Below are positions 1 to 9,070 of a DNA stretch of 11,101 nt, one piece after another. The notes under the pieces were generated by a model. The model did not search any database. It had not been told where the DNA came from and saw only the letters and a list, made by a program, of their open reading frames with translations. Source of the DNA: an uncultured Pseudomonadaceae bacterium (GTDB lineage: Bacteria; Pseudomonadota; Gammaproteobacteria; Pseudomonadales; Pseudomonadaceae); contig CANRHT010000056.1 of assembly GCA_947630465.1 (NCBI GenBank), positions 1-11,101 on the forward strand, given 5' to 3'. The translations under genes and the position numbers were made by a program. Position 1 is the stretch's first letter, and each line of letters opens with the position of its first letter.

Positions 1-1065
1 TGCCGCCTCTTGATCACGGGGCTGCATCATCTGCACATTAACAAAATCAGCCTGCAGAGCATTTTTGCGAAAATCCCATTCAGGCAATTTGATGCCTTCG
101 CCCAGCGGAATATCATCGATATCCGATGGTGGTAAATCCAAGTGCAGCTTTAAACCGCCGCCTTTGCGCTTACGTTTGCGCGATAAAGCAATTTCATCGA
201 GATCATCCGCTACCCGTGCGGCATCGAGATCTTCGTTATCATCACCACAGCGATCAACATCAATGTGCTCAGACCAACTGAATAAGTTTTCTAAGCGAAA
301 CAATAACAAACCTTCTTTACCCGAATTGTCTGCAACTCGCTTGGCTTGCTTGCGTACATCACGGCCTTCGCCTTGTGCTGCACCTATCACATCACTGTCA
401 TCGTCTTCACTTTCCAGATCACTTTTTTGCGGATCACCTAAGCGTTCAGCAGGGTATAACCAGAGCGGCAAAGGAAATGGTGCGCGTTCAGTGACCGGAA
501 AATCCACCACACTGCCGGGCGCTAACAACGCTTGACGTAAAGCCCGCTCTAAAGCGGCCTCATTGTTCTTTAACGAATTCGGATCTGGACGCAAGGCTAA
601 ATGCGCTTGCAGCAAGCGCTGATAACGCGAGCGCATCGCCGGATACTGCTCTAATAAATGCTGAGTCCAACGCTGATTATCTCGCCCCCAATGACGCATT
701 TTGTCAGAGGTCGCGGCCAGTAATGCCAACCAACGGTACAAGTCACGATTGAGCTCAGGATCGGGGTACACCGCTAAACTGGCGGGTAAGCGTAAATTTT
801 CCGCATCGGCCCAAGCCACGGGTAACTGTAAACTGCTGCCCGCGATTTGTTGAACTAAGGAGCGGCGCAAGACCATTTTGCGTGCACTAGAAGCCTCCAC
901 CGCCACACCAGAAGCACCGCCTAAAGCACGAAACAGTACGGCTAATGAGCGCTGCATATCCACCAGTTCAACCTGTGCTTCAGGAAACCCTGGGTCTGCA
1001 CGTCGAGTGATAAATTTATGCCAGATCTCACCGGCCCACTCTTCAACTTCAACACCAATGCCCAT
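1..1065 (-). CDS. norD: NorD, nitric oxide reductase activation protein (N-terminal 355 residues, cut by window edge)
   Basis: NorD works with the AAA+ ATPase NorQ to activate the NorCB nitric oxide reductase, probably in metal insertion or maturation, from the cytoplasmic side. The frame is open from ATG at 1065 to the window edge with no stop, giving 355 residues; the full family is about 600 residues with a C-terminal von Willebrand A (MIDAS) domain, which would lie outside the window. Visible here are a helical N-terminal half, an acidic segment (about residues 217-224, LESEDDDS), a second acidic stretch (274-291), a basic patch SRKRKRK (295-301), and LPEWDFRKNALQADFVNVQ (327-345), which resembles the conserved block leading to the VWA domain. 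GTGAGG about 9 nt upstream can serve as ribosome binding site; an in-frame GTG at 1077 is a less likely start. It follows norB by 129 bp containing two hairpins. Identification rests on these features plus position next to norCB and in the same block as norQ. Confidence 0.9.
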   Translation of the reverse strand, partial: MGIGVEVEEWAGEIWHKFITRRADPGFPEAQVELVDMQRSLAVLFRALGGASGVAVEASSARKMVLRRSLVQQIAGSSLQLPVAWADAENLRLPASLAVYPDPELNRDLYRWLALLAATSDKMRHWGRDNQRWTQHLLEQYPAMRSRYQRLLQAHLALRPDPNSLKNNEAALERALRQALLAPGSVVDFPVTERAPFPLPLWLYPAERLGDPQKSDLESEDDDSDVIGAAQGEGRDVRKQAKRVADNSGKEGLLLFRLENLFSWSEHIDVDRCGDDNEDLDAARVADDLDEIALSRKRKRKGGGLKLHLDLPPSDIDDIPLGEGIKLPEWDFRKNALQADFVNVQMMQPRDQEAA

Positions 1066-1095
1066 ATCCAGCCTCACTTAAGGTGGAGGTGGCAT

Positions 1096-1122
1096 CAGCT
1101 GTAGAGAACGCTCATACAGCTG
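1096..1122 (-). other. Hairpin in the norB-norD gap
   Basis: CAGCTGTA (1096-1103) and TACAGCTG (1115-1122) are perfect inverted repeats. The inner GAG/CTC also pair if one base is bulged, giving an 11-bp stem with a four-base loop. No T-run follows on the minus strand, so it is not an intrinsic terminator. It lies between the norB terminator and the norD start and could fold in the norD leader or protect an mRNA end. Its function is unknown. Confidence 0.55.
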
Positions 1123-1128
1123 TCGCTA

Positions 1129-1164
1129 AAACAACTTCGGCCCGCTATACCAGCCGGGCCGAAG
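1129..1164 (-). terminator. Intrinsic terminator downstream of norB
   Basis: CTTCGGCCCG (1135-1144) and CGGGCCGAAG (1155-1164) form a perfect 10-bp GC-rich stem around a 10-nt loop. On the minus strand the stem is followed directly by TTGTTTT. It begins about 30 nt after the norB stop codon. This is the usual form of a Rho-independent terminator and probably lowers transcription from norCB into norD; I see no convincing separate norD promoter. Confidence 0.75.
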
Positions 1165-1194
1165 ATCCTTACATAACCACGTTAATTCACGTAA

Positions 1195-2631
<1,437 letters not shown>

Positions 2632-2693
2632 TTAGACTGCCAACCACATGAGCTGACAATGCGTAAATATTCAAAAGCAATGTAGCAGGCATA

Positions 2694-3134
2694 TCAACCC
2701 TCCTTGTTTGGTGGCCAGTTATTGGTATCGATTTTCGAACTCCACTTAAGGAACTCAGCTAAATCGTCCAACTGGGCATCGGTTAAGTTGAACTGTGGCA
2801 TTTGACGGCGACCGGGTGCCTTAGTGGGCTGCGCCTTCATCCATGCAGGAAAGAAGTATTTGAAACCTTCCTCACCACCACGACGAATAAACACGTTACC
2901 CAGCTCCGGTGCAAAGTAAGCACCTTCACCCAGCAAGCTGTGACAGCCAATGCAGTTATTCTCTTCCCAGACGAGCTTTCCGCGAATCACTGACTCAGTC
3001 AGTAAATGGCTATTGGTGCGCTCTGGAACGGTTCTTTCTGTATGGTAAGTGAGTGCAAGAAAAACCAAGACGAAGAATAAACTTCCTCCATAGTAGATAT
3101 TTCTCGCCATACCTTTTGTGAATGTTTCAGACAT
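2694..3134 (-). CDS. norC: NorC, nitric oxide reductase cytochrome c subunit
   Basis: Electron-entry subunit of NorCB: a membrane-anchored monoheme cytochrome c with its heme domain in the periplasm. With the start at 3134 the protein has 146 residues, the normal length. One N-terminal anchor helix (about residues 13-30) is followed by the heme-binding CIGCH (Cys61, Cys64, His65) and by GRRQMPQF, in which Met112 is the likely sixth heme ligand. The ATG at 3134 is chosen because AGGAGG lies 4 nt upstream and the protein then begins MSETFTKGMARN like relatives. An in-frame ATG at 3167 would lie upstream of the predicted transcription start near 3157. It is the first gene of norCB(D), preceded by an FNR/DNR-type box. 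Confidence 0.97.
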   Translation of the reverse strand: MSETFTKGMARNIYYGGSLFFVLVFLALTYHTERTVPERTNSHLLTESVIRGKLVWEENNCIGCHSLLGEGAYFAPELGNVFIRRGGEEGFKYFFPAWMKAQPTKAPGRRQMPQFNLTDAQLDDLAEFLKWSSKIDTNNWPPNKEG

Positions 3135-3138
3135 GACG

Positions 3139-3144
3139 CCTCCT
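3139..3144 (-). promoter_or_regulatory. Shine-Dalgarno of norC
   Basis: A perfect AGGAGG (minus strand) lies 4 nt ahead of the ATG at 3134. It fixes the norC start at 3134 rather than at 3167, giving a predicted 5' leader of only about 22 nt. Confidence 0.85.
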
Positions 3145-3162
3145 GATGAGTTATGCACGTTC

Positions 3163-3205
3163 ATCATAGAAACAGTTGCTTACAAACCCACTTGACAGCA
3201 ATCAA
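3163..3205 (-). promoter_or_regulatory. norC promoter: FNR/DNR-type box plus -10 element
   Basis: TTGACAGCAATCAA (3192-3205, plus-strand reading) fits the FNR/ANR/DNR pattern TTGAY-N4-RTCAA. On the minus strand TATGAT (3168-3163) is a good -10 hexamer. A transcription start at about 3157 puts the box centre at about -41.5, the standard class II position for CRP/FNR-family activators, and there is no -35 hexamer, as expected when an activator replaces it. Inference: norCB is induced under low oxygen and NO by a DNR (or ANR/FNR) protein, as known for Pseudomonas nor genes. Confidence 0.85.
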
Positions 3206-3210
3206 GATTT

Positions 3211-3229
3211 ACCAAGTGCTGCACTGGGT
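3211..3229. promoter_or_regulatory. Operator-like 19-bp dyad upstream of the norC FNR/DNR box
   Basis: ACCAAGTGCTGCACTGGGT is symmetric around base 3220 with a single mismatched pair (3214/3226). It lies 5 bp upstream of the FNR/DNR-type box; the two centres are about 21 bp apart, two helical turns. This suits a second regulator or a weaker co-bound site, but the sequence does not match an operator I recognise. Confidence 0.35.
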
Positions 3230-3439
3230 TATTCAGCAAAGGCCCGCACCACGGGCTTATACAGCATTTCTTGTATTGCTAATCAGCCTTTTAAATGCGA
3301 CACAGCGCACATCAACGCGGCGCTCACAGCGCTTGGAGAAGGTTTTAGGGAAAGTACAATAAGCAGAAATGCTGTGCACGCAGTGCACGCACAAACACAC
3401 AGAAAGCGACTGGGAAGTGAGACAAACAAGATAGCGCCA
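3230..3439. other. norF-norC intergenic remainder, no gene seen
   Basis: Together with the norC promoter this makes a 305-bp stretch without a convincing gene. It holds a weak stem GCCCG/CGGGC (3242-3246 and 3252-3256) followed on the minus strand by CTTTG, which could be a poor terminator for norQEF. It also holds a small GCGCT/AGCGC stem (3320-3332) and two tandem copies of GTGCACGCA (3374-3391). The open frames across it (plus strand 3153-3362 and 3176-3496) have no ribosome binding site or recognisable protein. Confidence 0.5.
3374..3391. repeat. Two tandem copies of a 9-bp unit
   Basis: GTGCACGCA occurs twice in direct tandem (3374-3382 and 3383-3391) in the non-coding stretch after norF. 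Each copy contains the palindrome GTGCAC. With only two copies it may be chance or slippage; no function is assigned. Confidence 0.5.
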
Positions 3440-3709
3440 TCAGCGCATAAAATAGGGAATCAGCAAGGTCGCAGCAATAATCAGGCTCATTGCTAAAGGC
3501 CAGCCATACATGATGATGCGCCAGCGCCTTTGCGTATGACGCAGTTCCATAAAGCCATCAATAATCAAGCCTGATTTAAAAACAGCCACTGCCAGCACAG
3601 CAGCAACCTGAGTGGCTAAAGTCAGGGCGCTGGCACCTAGATAGACGGTTACAGCTGTTGCTATAACCAATGCCAACCAGCACACAAACAACACTTTTGT
3701 ATTGGACAT
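3440..3709 (-). CDS. norF: NorF (NirP-like), small COX4-type membrane protein
   Basis: An 89-residue membrane protein with three predicted helices (about residues 5-24, 30-50 and 66-87). KSGLIIDGFMELRH in and after helix 2 is the signature of the prokaryotic cytochrome c oxidase subunit IV-like family that includes NorF and P. aeruginosa NirP. NorF proteins accompany NorE and support full NO reductase activity or assembly; the molecular role is not settled. It starts 9 bp after the norE stop, so translation is probably coupled; its own Shine-Dalgarno is weak (GGCGGC). It is the last gene of the norQEF unit, with 305 bp to norC. The short length makes the family call less certain than that of its neighbours, but motif and position agree. 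Confidence 0.85.
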   Translation of the reverse strand: MSNTKVLFVCWLALVIATAVTVYLGASALTLATQVAAVLAVAVFKSGLIIDGFMELRHTQRRWRIIMYGWPLAMSLIIAATLLIPYFMR

Positions 3710-3718
3710 ACAGCCGCC

Positions 3719-4306
3719 CTACCCCAGTAAATACACCAGCGGAAAAATAATCACCCACGCCAAATCAATCATATGCCAATACATCACCCCAGATTCCATA
3801 CCGCTGCGATTTTCGGCCGTAAAACCCAAGCGCCAACAACGCCAAGCTAAAAAAGCCAGCACTAACAATCCCAGCCACACATGTAAGAAGTGAAATAAAG
3901 TCACCAGCCAATACAGGGTGAAGAACATGTTGTATTCAAGGTCAAAACCGGCTTGTGCTAGATGCGTATATTCACTGAGTTTAAGCAGCACATAAACCAT
4001 CGCTGAAGCGATCGCCGCGACCAGTAACACAGCCGCTTGCCGCGCTTGATTCATCCGCACCCGCTCCACTGCCAACGCGGCTAAAAAACCTGATGACAGT
4101 AACCCTACCGTCATAGCAAAGCCTGTGGATGGATCCAACTCTGCACGCCCCGCTTGAAACAACTCGGGATAAAGCATTTGCGTGACGCTGAAAGCAATAA
4201 TAAACAGCGTAAAAGCAGCCAACTCAGCCAGAATAAATATCCACATGGCCAAGTCACCCGGCAATGCATGACGGGCTGCAGGCGGTGTATTACTCGAAGT
4301 GGACAT
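3719..4306 (-). CDS. norE: NorE (NirO-like), cytochrome c oxidase subunit III family protein
   Basis: A 195-residue membrane protein of the heme-copper oxidase subunit III family, the short five-helix type found in nor clusters. Helices lie at about residues 18-41, 63-80, 91-109, 127-155 and 176-194. Typical motifs are PGDLAMWIFILAELAAF near the N-terminus, FHFLHVWLGL (138-147) and YWHMIDLAWVIIFPLVYLLG at the C-terminus. NorE is accessory: it is not part of the purified NorCB complex but improves activity in some denitrifiers. The ATG at 4306 overlaps the end of norQ by 17 bp, which implies translational coupling. In-frame ATGs at 4315 and 4345 would lengthen the overlap and add residues that look unlike the family. 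The ribosome binding site is poor (GGATG inside norQ). Confidence 0.92.
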   Translation of the reverse strand: MSTSSNTPPAARHALPGDLAMWIFILAELAAFTLFIIAFSVTQMLYPELFQAGRAELDPSTGFAMTVGLLSSGFLAALAVERVRMNQARQAAVLLVAAIASAMVYVLLKLSEYTHLAQAGFDLEYNMFFTLYWLVTLFHFLHVWLGLLVLAFLAWRCWRLGFTAENRSGMESGVMYWHMIDLAWVIIFPLVYLLG

Positions 4307-5120
4307 CAACCACATCCATGAGAGCCGCCACTGTTTGTGGGTCATCGCTTAACGGCTCAGCCAAGCAGGCTAAGCAGGCTTCGCGCACTGGCATGCCGGC
4401 TTTAATCATGCGTGCGGTAAAAATCAGTAAGCGTGTCGAAGCCACTTCTTCAAGGTCATGATTCTCTAAACGGCGTAATGCCTGTCCCAAGCGGACAATT
4501 TGCGCGGCGAGTTTACTCTCGACACCCGCCTCAATTTCAACAATTTTCTGTTCTTCTGCGGCACTGGGATAATCAAAGCGCATGGCCACAAAACGTTGGC
4601 GGGTACTGGGTTTCATGCCTTTAAGCAAGTTTTGATAGCCGGGGTTGTAAGACACCACCAACATAAAGTTAGGCCCCGCTTTAATCGCCTCACCGGTACG
4701 CTCTAAGAACAGCTCACGCCTGTCATCAGCCAACGGGTGCAAAACCACAGCGGTATCCTGACGCGCCTCGACCACTTCATCTAAATAACAAATACCGCCC
4801 TCACGTACGGCACGGGTTAAAGGGCCATCTTGCCACCAGGTGCCTTCTGCACCAATTAAGTGACGCCCCACTAAGTCAGCCGCACTTAAATCATCGTGAC
4901 AAGCCACGGTATACAGCGGCAAGTTCAAGCGGTGCGCCATGTGTTGCACAAAGCGGGTTTTACCGCAGCCCGTAGGCCCTTTAATCAGCACAGGCATCCC
5001 ATGCTGCCAAGCCTGGCGAAAGACTTCTTCTTCATTACCAAGCGTCTGATAAAAGGGTTCTTCAATACTTAATTGACTCTCGTGCTGCAGGTTTGTATTC
5101 ACGTGATAGACCCTACTCAT
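4290..5120 (-). CDS. norQ: NorQ (NirQ), AAA+ ATPase activating nitric oxide reductase
   Basis: MoxR-type AAA+ ATPase of the CbbQ/NirQ/NorQ family. It forms an assembly with NorD and uses ATP to activate NorCB in the cytoplasm. The 276-residue protein shows Walker A GPTGCGKT (48-55), Walker B ICYLDE (110-115), a sensor-like VVSYNPGYQN region and STRLLIFTARMIKAGMP in the C-terminal CbbQ/NirQ/NorQ domain. Relatives are about 260-270 residues, so the first few residues may not be translated. The ATG at 5120 has AGGTG 11 nt upstream; a GTG at 5102 with AGGG 8 nt upstream is an alternative start. It heads the norQEF unit, 132 bp downstream of sucD, with an FNR/DNR-type box in that gap. The P. aeruginosa homologue with the same neighbours is called nirQ. 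Confidence 0.96.
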   Translation of the reverse strand: MSRVYHVNTNLQHESQLSIEEPFYQTLGNEEEVFRQAWQHGMPVLIKGPTGCGKTRFVQHMAHRLNLPLYTVACHDDLSAADLVGRHLIGAEGTWWQDGPLTRAVREGGICYLDEVVEARQDTAVVLHPLADDRRELFLERTGEAIKAGPNFMLVVSYNPGYQNLLKGMKPSTRQRFVAMRFDYPSAAEEQKIVEIEAGVESKLAAQIVRLGQALRRLENHDLEEVASTRLLIFTARMIKAGMPVREACLACLAEPLSDDPQTVAALMDVVDVHFE

Positions 5121-5126
5121 TAACTT

Positions 5127-5145
5127 GGTTACACCTACGGTAACC
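5127..5145 (-). other. Small hairpin carrying the norQ Shine-Dalgarno in its loop
   Basis: GGTTAC (5127-5132) and GTAACC (5140-5145) are perfect inverted repeats. On the minus strand the 7-nt loop is CGTAGGT, which contains most of the likely AGGTG ribosome binding site of norQ. It could be a leader hairpin or a protein-binding dyad; six base pairs can also arise by chance. Confidence 0.35.
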
Positions 5146-5184
5146 GTCCTCTGCCTGCCGGCTCAACCGCTTAAAAAGTCATTA

Positions 5185-5198
5185 TTGATTGCCGTCAA
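5185..5198 (-). promoter_or_regulatory. FNR/DNR-type box upstream of norQ
   Basis: TTGATTGCCGTCAA fits the TTGAT-N4-RTCAA pattern. The norC box read on the minus strand is TTGATTGCTGTCAA, so the two differ at one of 14 bases but lie in opposite orientation relative to transcription. No -10 hexamer is present at the class II distance. A weak TACCGT (5142-5137) lies exactly where a class I layout (centre at -61.5) would need it. Likely bound by DNR/ANR; the exact start is uncertain. Confidence 0.75.
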
Positions 5199-5228
5199 GC
5201 ACACCGCCTCAGCCTATGCAGGGTGTGC
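5199..5228 (-). other. Stem-loop after sucD, without a T-run
   Basis: GCACACC (5199-5205) and GGTGTGC (5222-5228) form a 7-bp stem around a 16-nt loop, 24 nt after the sucD stop. On the minus strand it is followed directly by the norQ FNR/DNR-type box and not by U residues. It may mark the 3' end of the sucCD mRNA, but it is not a convincing intrinsic terminator. Confidence 0.4.
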
Positions 5229-5252
5229 CTTGACCTGTACGACACAATAACT

Positions 5253-6134
5253 TTATTTATGCGTCCAGCCAGTCATTTCGGCGAGCGCACTGCCAATATC
5301 AGCCAATGAGCGCACAGTTTTTACGCCTGCGTCTTCGAGTGCGGCAAACTTTTCCTCAGCCGTACCTTTACCACCCGAGATAATAGCCCCCGCATGCCCC
5401 ATACGCTTCCCCACAGGCGCTGTAACACCCGCAATATAAGACACCACAGGTTTAGTGACATGCGCTTTGATAAATGATGCCGCCTCTTCTTCAGCACTGC
5501 CACCAATCTCGCCGATCATGACAATGGCTTCAGTTTTCGGATCCGCTTGAAATAAAGTTAAAATATCAATAAAACTGGAACCAGGAATGGGATCACCACC
5601 GATACCCACACAAGTAGACTGACCAAAACCGGCATCCGTGGTTTGCTTAACGGCTTCATAGGTTAAGGTGCCTGAGCGCGACACTATGCCGACCTTGCCC
5701 GGCATATGAATAAAACCCGGCTGGATACCTATTTTGCATTCGCCCGGAGTAATCACACCGGGACAGTTGGGTCCAATCAGGCGCACGCCGAGCTCATCGC
5801 ATTTAATCTTCACATCCAGCATATCTAAAGTCGGCATGCCCTCGGTGATGCAAACAATCAGCTTAATCCCTGCAAAAGCCGCTTCTAAAATCGAGTCTTT
5901 ACAAAAAGGTGCCGGCACATAAATCACTGAAGCATCGGCGCCAGTGGCTTCTACAGCCTCTAAGACAGTATTAAAAACCGGTAAACCAAGGTGTGTCATG
6001 CCGCCTTTACCTGGAGTCACCCCTCCCACCATCTGCGTGCCGTAAGCAATGGCTTGCTCCGAATGAAAAGTACCTTGCGCGCCAGTAAAGCCCTGACAAA
6101 TAACTTTAGTGTTTTTGTTAATCAAAATACTCAT
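5253..6134 (-). CDS. sucD: SucD, succinyl-CoA synthetase alpha subunit
   Basis: Alpha subunit of the TCA-cycle enzyme that converts succinyl-CoA, phosphate and ADP/GDP to succinate, CoA and ATP/GTP in the cytoplasm. The 293-residue protein matches the family length. It has an N-terminal CoA-binding Rossmann domain ([10 protein letters not shown], 16-25; [10 protein letters not shown], 36-45), IGPNCPG (120-126), SRSGTLTYE (152-160), and the phosphohistidine loop [15 protein letters not shown] with His247. The ATG overlaps the sucC stop by 4 nt (ATGA), and AGGAG lies 8 nt upstream inside sucC. It forms the last gene of sucCD; norQ follows after 132 bp. No anomalies. Confidence 0.98.
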   Translation of the reverse strand: MSILINKNTKVICQGFTGAQGTFHSEQAIAYGTQMVGGVTPGKGGMTHLGLPVFNTVLEAVEATGADASVIYVPAPFCKDSILEAAFAGIKLIVCITEGMPTLDMLDVKIKCDELGVRLIGPNCPGVITPGECKIGIQPGFIHMPGKVGIVSRSGTLTYEAVKQTTDAGFGQSTCVGIGGDPIPGSSFIDILTLFQADPKTEAIVMIGEIGGSAEEEAASFIKAHVTKPVVSYIAGVTAPVGKRMGHAGAIISGGKGTAEEKFAALEDAGVKTVRSLADIGSALAEMTGWTHK

Positions 6135-7303
6135 GCCTGCGCTCCTTGAGCTGCCGCAACCACCTGTAGTGCGGCATCCGTTAAGCTGTGCGCCGCAATA
6201 ATATTCAGCCCACTCTCAGCCAACACTTTGCGACCCAGCGCCGCATTGTTACCTTCTAAACGCACCACCACCGGCACTTGCACACCCACATCTTGCACAG
6301 CACCAATCACACCTTCGGCGATCATGTCACAGCGCACGATACCGCCAAAGATATTGATCAACACCGCTTTAACCTTAGGGTCAGACAGAATAATTTTAAA
6401 GGCTTCAGAGACGCGCTCTTTAGTGGCGCCACCGCCGACATCTAAAAAGTTAGCTGGGCGACCGCCATGGTGGTTAACAATATCCATAGTGCCCATGGCT
6501 AAACCTGCACCATTGACCATGCAACCAATATCACCGTCTAAGGCAACATAGTTGAGTTCAAACTGCACTGCATGGGCCTCACGTGGATCATCCTGTCCGA
6601 GATCTTGCATAGCTCGCAGCTGAGGCTGACGATACAAAGCGTTGCTATCAACCGTCAATTTGGCATCTAAGCAATGCAAGTGACCAGCGCGCGTAATCAC
6701 TAAAGGATTGACCTCAAGCAGTGCCACATCGCACTCCACAAACAACTTGGCCAGACTTAAGAAGATCTGAGTGAACTGCGCCACTTGCTGGCCTTGTAAG
6801 CCCAGTTGATAAGCTAAAAAACGCCCCTGAAAAGCTTGCGCGCCAATTGTTGGATCAATACTGACCTGTACGATTTTCTCAGGTGTTTCACTGGCCACTT
6901 TTTCAATATCAACACCACCTTCAGTCGATGCCATAAACACCACTCGGCGCCTAGCGCGATCAATCACTGCACCTAAATACAACTCTTTAATAAAGTCCGT
7001 ACAGGCCTCAACCAGAATACGACTCACCGGCTGACCCTTGGCATCTGTTTGGTAGGTGACTAAGCGTTTGCCCAGCCACTGCGCGGCAAACTCCTGCGCG
7101 GCTTGGGCCTGCGTCACCAACTTCACACCGCCGGCTTTACCGCGCCCACCTGCATGCACTTGTGCTTTGACCACCCAACGCTCACCACCAATATCGTGAC
7201 AGGCTTGCGCTGCAGCTTGAGCTGTCTCCACTGCAACCCCTTTGGAGACCGGTAAACCATAGTCAGCAAACAGCTGCTTAGCTTGATACTCATGCAGATT
7301 CAT
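6131..7303 (-). CDS. sucC: SucC, succinyl-CoA synthetase beta subunit
   Basis: Beta subunit of succinyl-CoA synthetase: an N-terminal ATP-grasp nucleotide-binding domain and a C-terminal CoA-ligase domain that interacts with SucD. The protein has 390 residues, near the usual 388. Visible motifs are [12 protein letters not shown] at the start, [17 protein letters not shown] (44-60, with Lys46 and Arg54 for nucleotide binding), LLEVNPL with Asn199, CLDAK with Asp213 (metal ligands), [20 protein letters not shown] and [10 protein letters not shown]. Compared with the P. aeruginosa protein as I recall it, it is richer in Ala and Gln in the N-terminal domain, while SucD is more conserved. GAGGT lies 9 nt before the ATG. 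It is separated from lpd by 259 bp and a terminator, so sucCD probably has its own promoter. Confidence 0.98.
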   Translation of the reverse strand: MNLHEYQAKQLFADYGLPVSKGVAVETAQAAAQACHDIGGERWVVKAQVHAGGRGKAGGVKLVTQAQAAQEFAAQWLGKRLVTYQTDAKGQPVSRILVEACTDFIKELYLGAVIDRARRRVVFMASTEGGVDIEKVASETPEKIVQVSIDPTIGAQAFQGRFLAYQLGLQGQQVAQFTQIFLSLAKLFVECDVALLEVNPLVITRAGHLHCLDAKLTVDSNALYRQPQLRAMQDLGQDDPREAHAVQFELNYVALDGDIGCMVNGAGLAMGTMDIVNHHGGRPANFLDVGGGATKERVSEAFKIILSDPKVKAVLINIFGGIVRCDMIAEGVIGAVQDVGVQVPVVVRLEGNNAALGRKVLAESGLNIIAAHSLTDAALQVVAAAQGAQA

Positions 7304-7387
7304 ACGGCTTTACCTCAGTTGTTTTTAGACAAGAATACCCATCACTGTCTCCGCGAGAAGCGCGCGACGAGGCAGCTTATGGTGTCG

Positions 7388-7399
7388 CACCGCGCGGTG
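7388..7399. promoter_or_regulatory. 12-bp perfect palindrome upstream of sucC
   Basis: CACCGCGCGGTG is a perfect palindrome 85 bp upstream of the sucC start, in the gap after the lpd terminator. It may be an operator or a short leader stem. I do not recognise a regulator for it. Confidence 0.35.
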
Positions 7400-7460
7400 T
7401 ACAGGGTGGATTGTTGGACGGCACTCATGATGAACTATAGAGCCTTCTGCGCAGACATGC

Positions 7461-7488
7461 ATAGTAGCGTTCATCAGTATGCCCGCAA
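7461..7488 (-). promoter_or_regulatory. Candidate sigma70-type promoter for sucCD
   Basis: On the minus strand TTGCGG (7488-7483), a 16-bp spacer and TACTAT (7466-7461) resemble -35 and -10 elements. A nearby TATAGT (7439-7434) is an alternative -10 without a good -35. A promoter in this gap is expected because a terminator closes lpd upstream; the exact choice is weak. Confidence 0.35.
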
Positions 7489-7528
7489 TTTGGGGCGCTG
7501 AAACGAGGCGAGATAAGGTACGGCAGAA

Positions 7529-7556
7529 TCAAAACCGCCCCTAGTAAGGGGCGGTT
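7529..7556 (-). terminator. Intrinsic terminator downstream of lpd
   Basis: AACCGCCCC (7533-7541) and GGGGCGGTT (7548-7556) form a perfect 9-bp stem with a 6-nt loop, beginning 6 nt after the lpd stop codon. On the minus strand it ends in a run TTTTGATT. It is a standard Rho-independent terminator and separates sucAB-lpd from sucCD. Confidence 0.85.
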
Positions 7557-7562
7557 GTTTGA

Positions 7563-9011
<1,449 letters not shown>

Positions 9012-9032
9012 TTAAGTGGCGTGTGGCCACAA

Positions 9033-9065
9033 CTGCAGCTGCTGATACTTCATCAGCAGCTGCAG
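9033..9065 (-). other. Strong 14-bp hairpin between sucB and lpd
   Basis: The arms at 9033-9046 (CTGCAGCTGCTGAT) and 9052-9065 are perfect inverted repeats around a 5-nt loop. The stem begins 5 nt after the sucB stop codon. On the minus strand it is followed by TTGTGGCC, so there is no terminator T-run. Such intercistronic stems commonly stabilise or help process the upstream mRNA. A second palindrome, TGTGGCCACA, lies at 9022-9031. Confidence 0.7.
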
Positions 9066-9070
9066 AGTAA

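Noticed and set aside
65..535. Plus-strand open frame (156 codons) opposite norD
   Set aside because: It is Ser/Arg/Pro-rich shadow translation of the norD frame, without a family match or a ribosome binding site.
3135..3167. Longer norC start at ATG 3167
   Set aside because: It adds 11 residues unlike the family, lies upstream of the predicted transcription start, and would ignore the AGGAGG at 3139-3144.
3176..3496. Plus-strand open frame (106 codons) in the norF-norC gap
   Set aside because: It crosses the FNR/DNR box and the 3' end of norF, has no Shine-Dalgarno, and its composition looks random.
7283..7501. Plus-strand open frame (72 codons) between sucC and lpd
   Set aside because: It begins inside antisense sucC, has no ribosome binding site, and covers the likely sucC promoter region.
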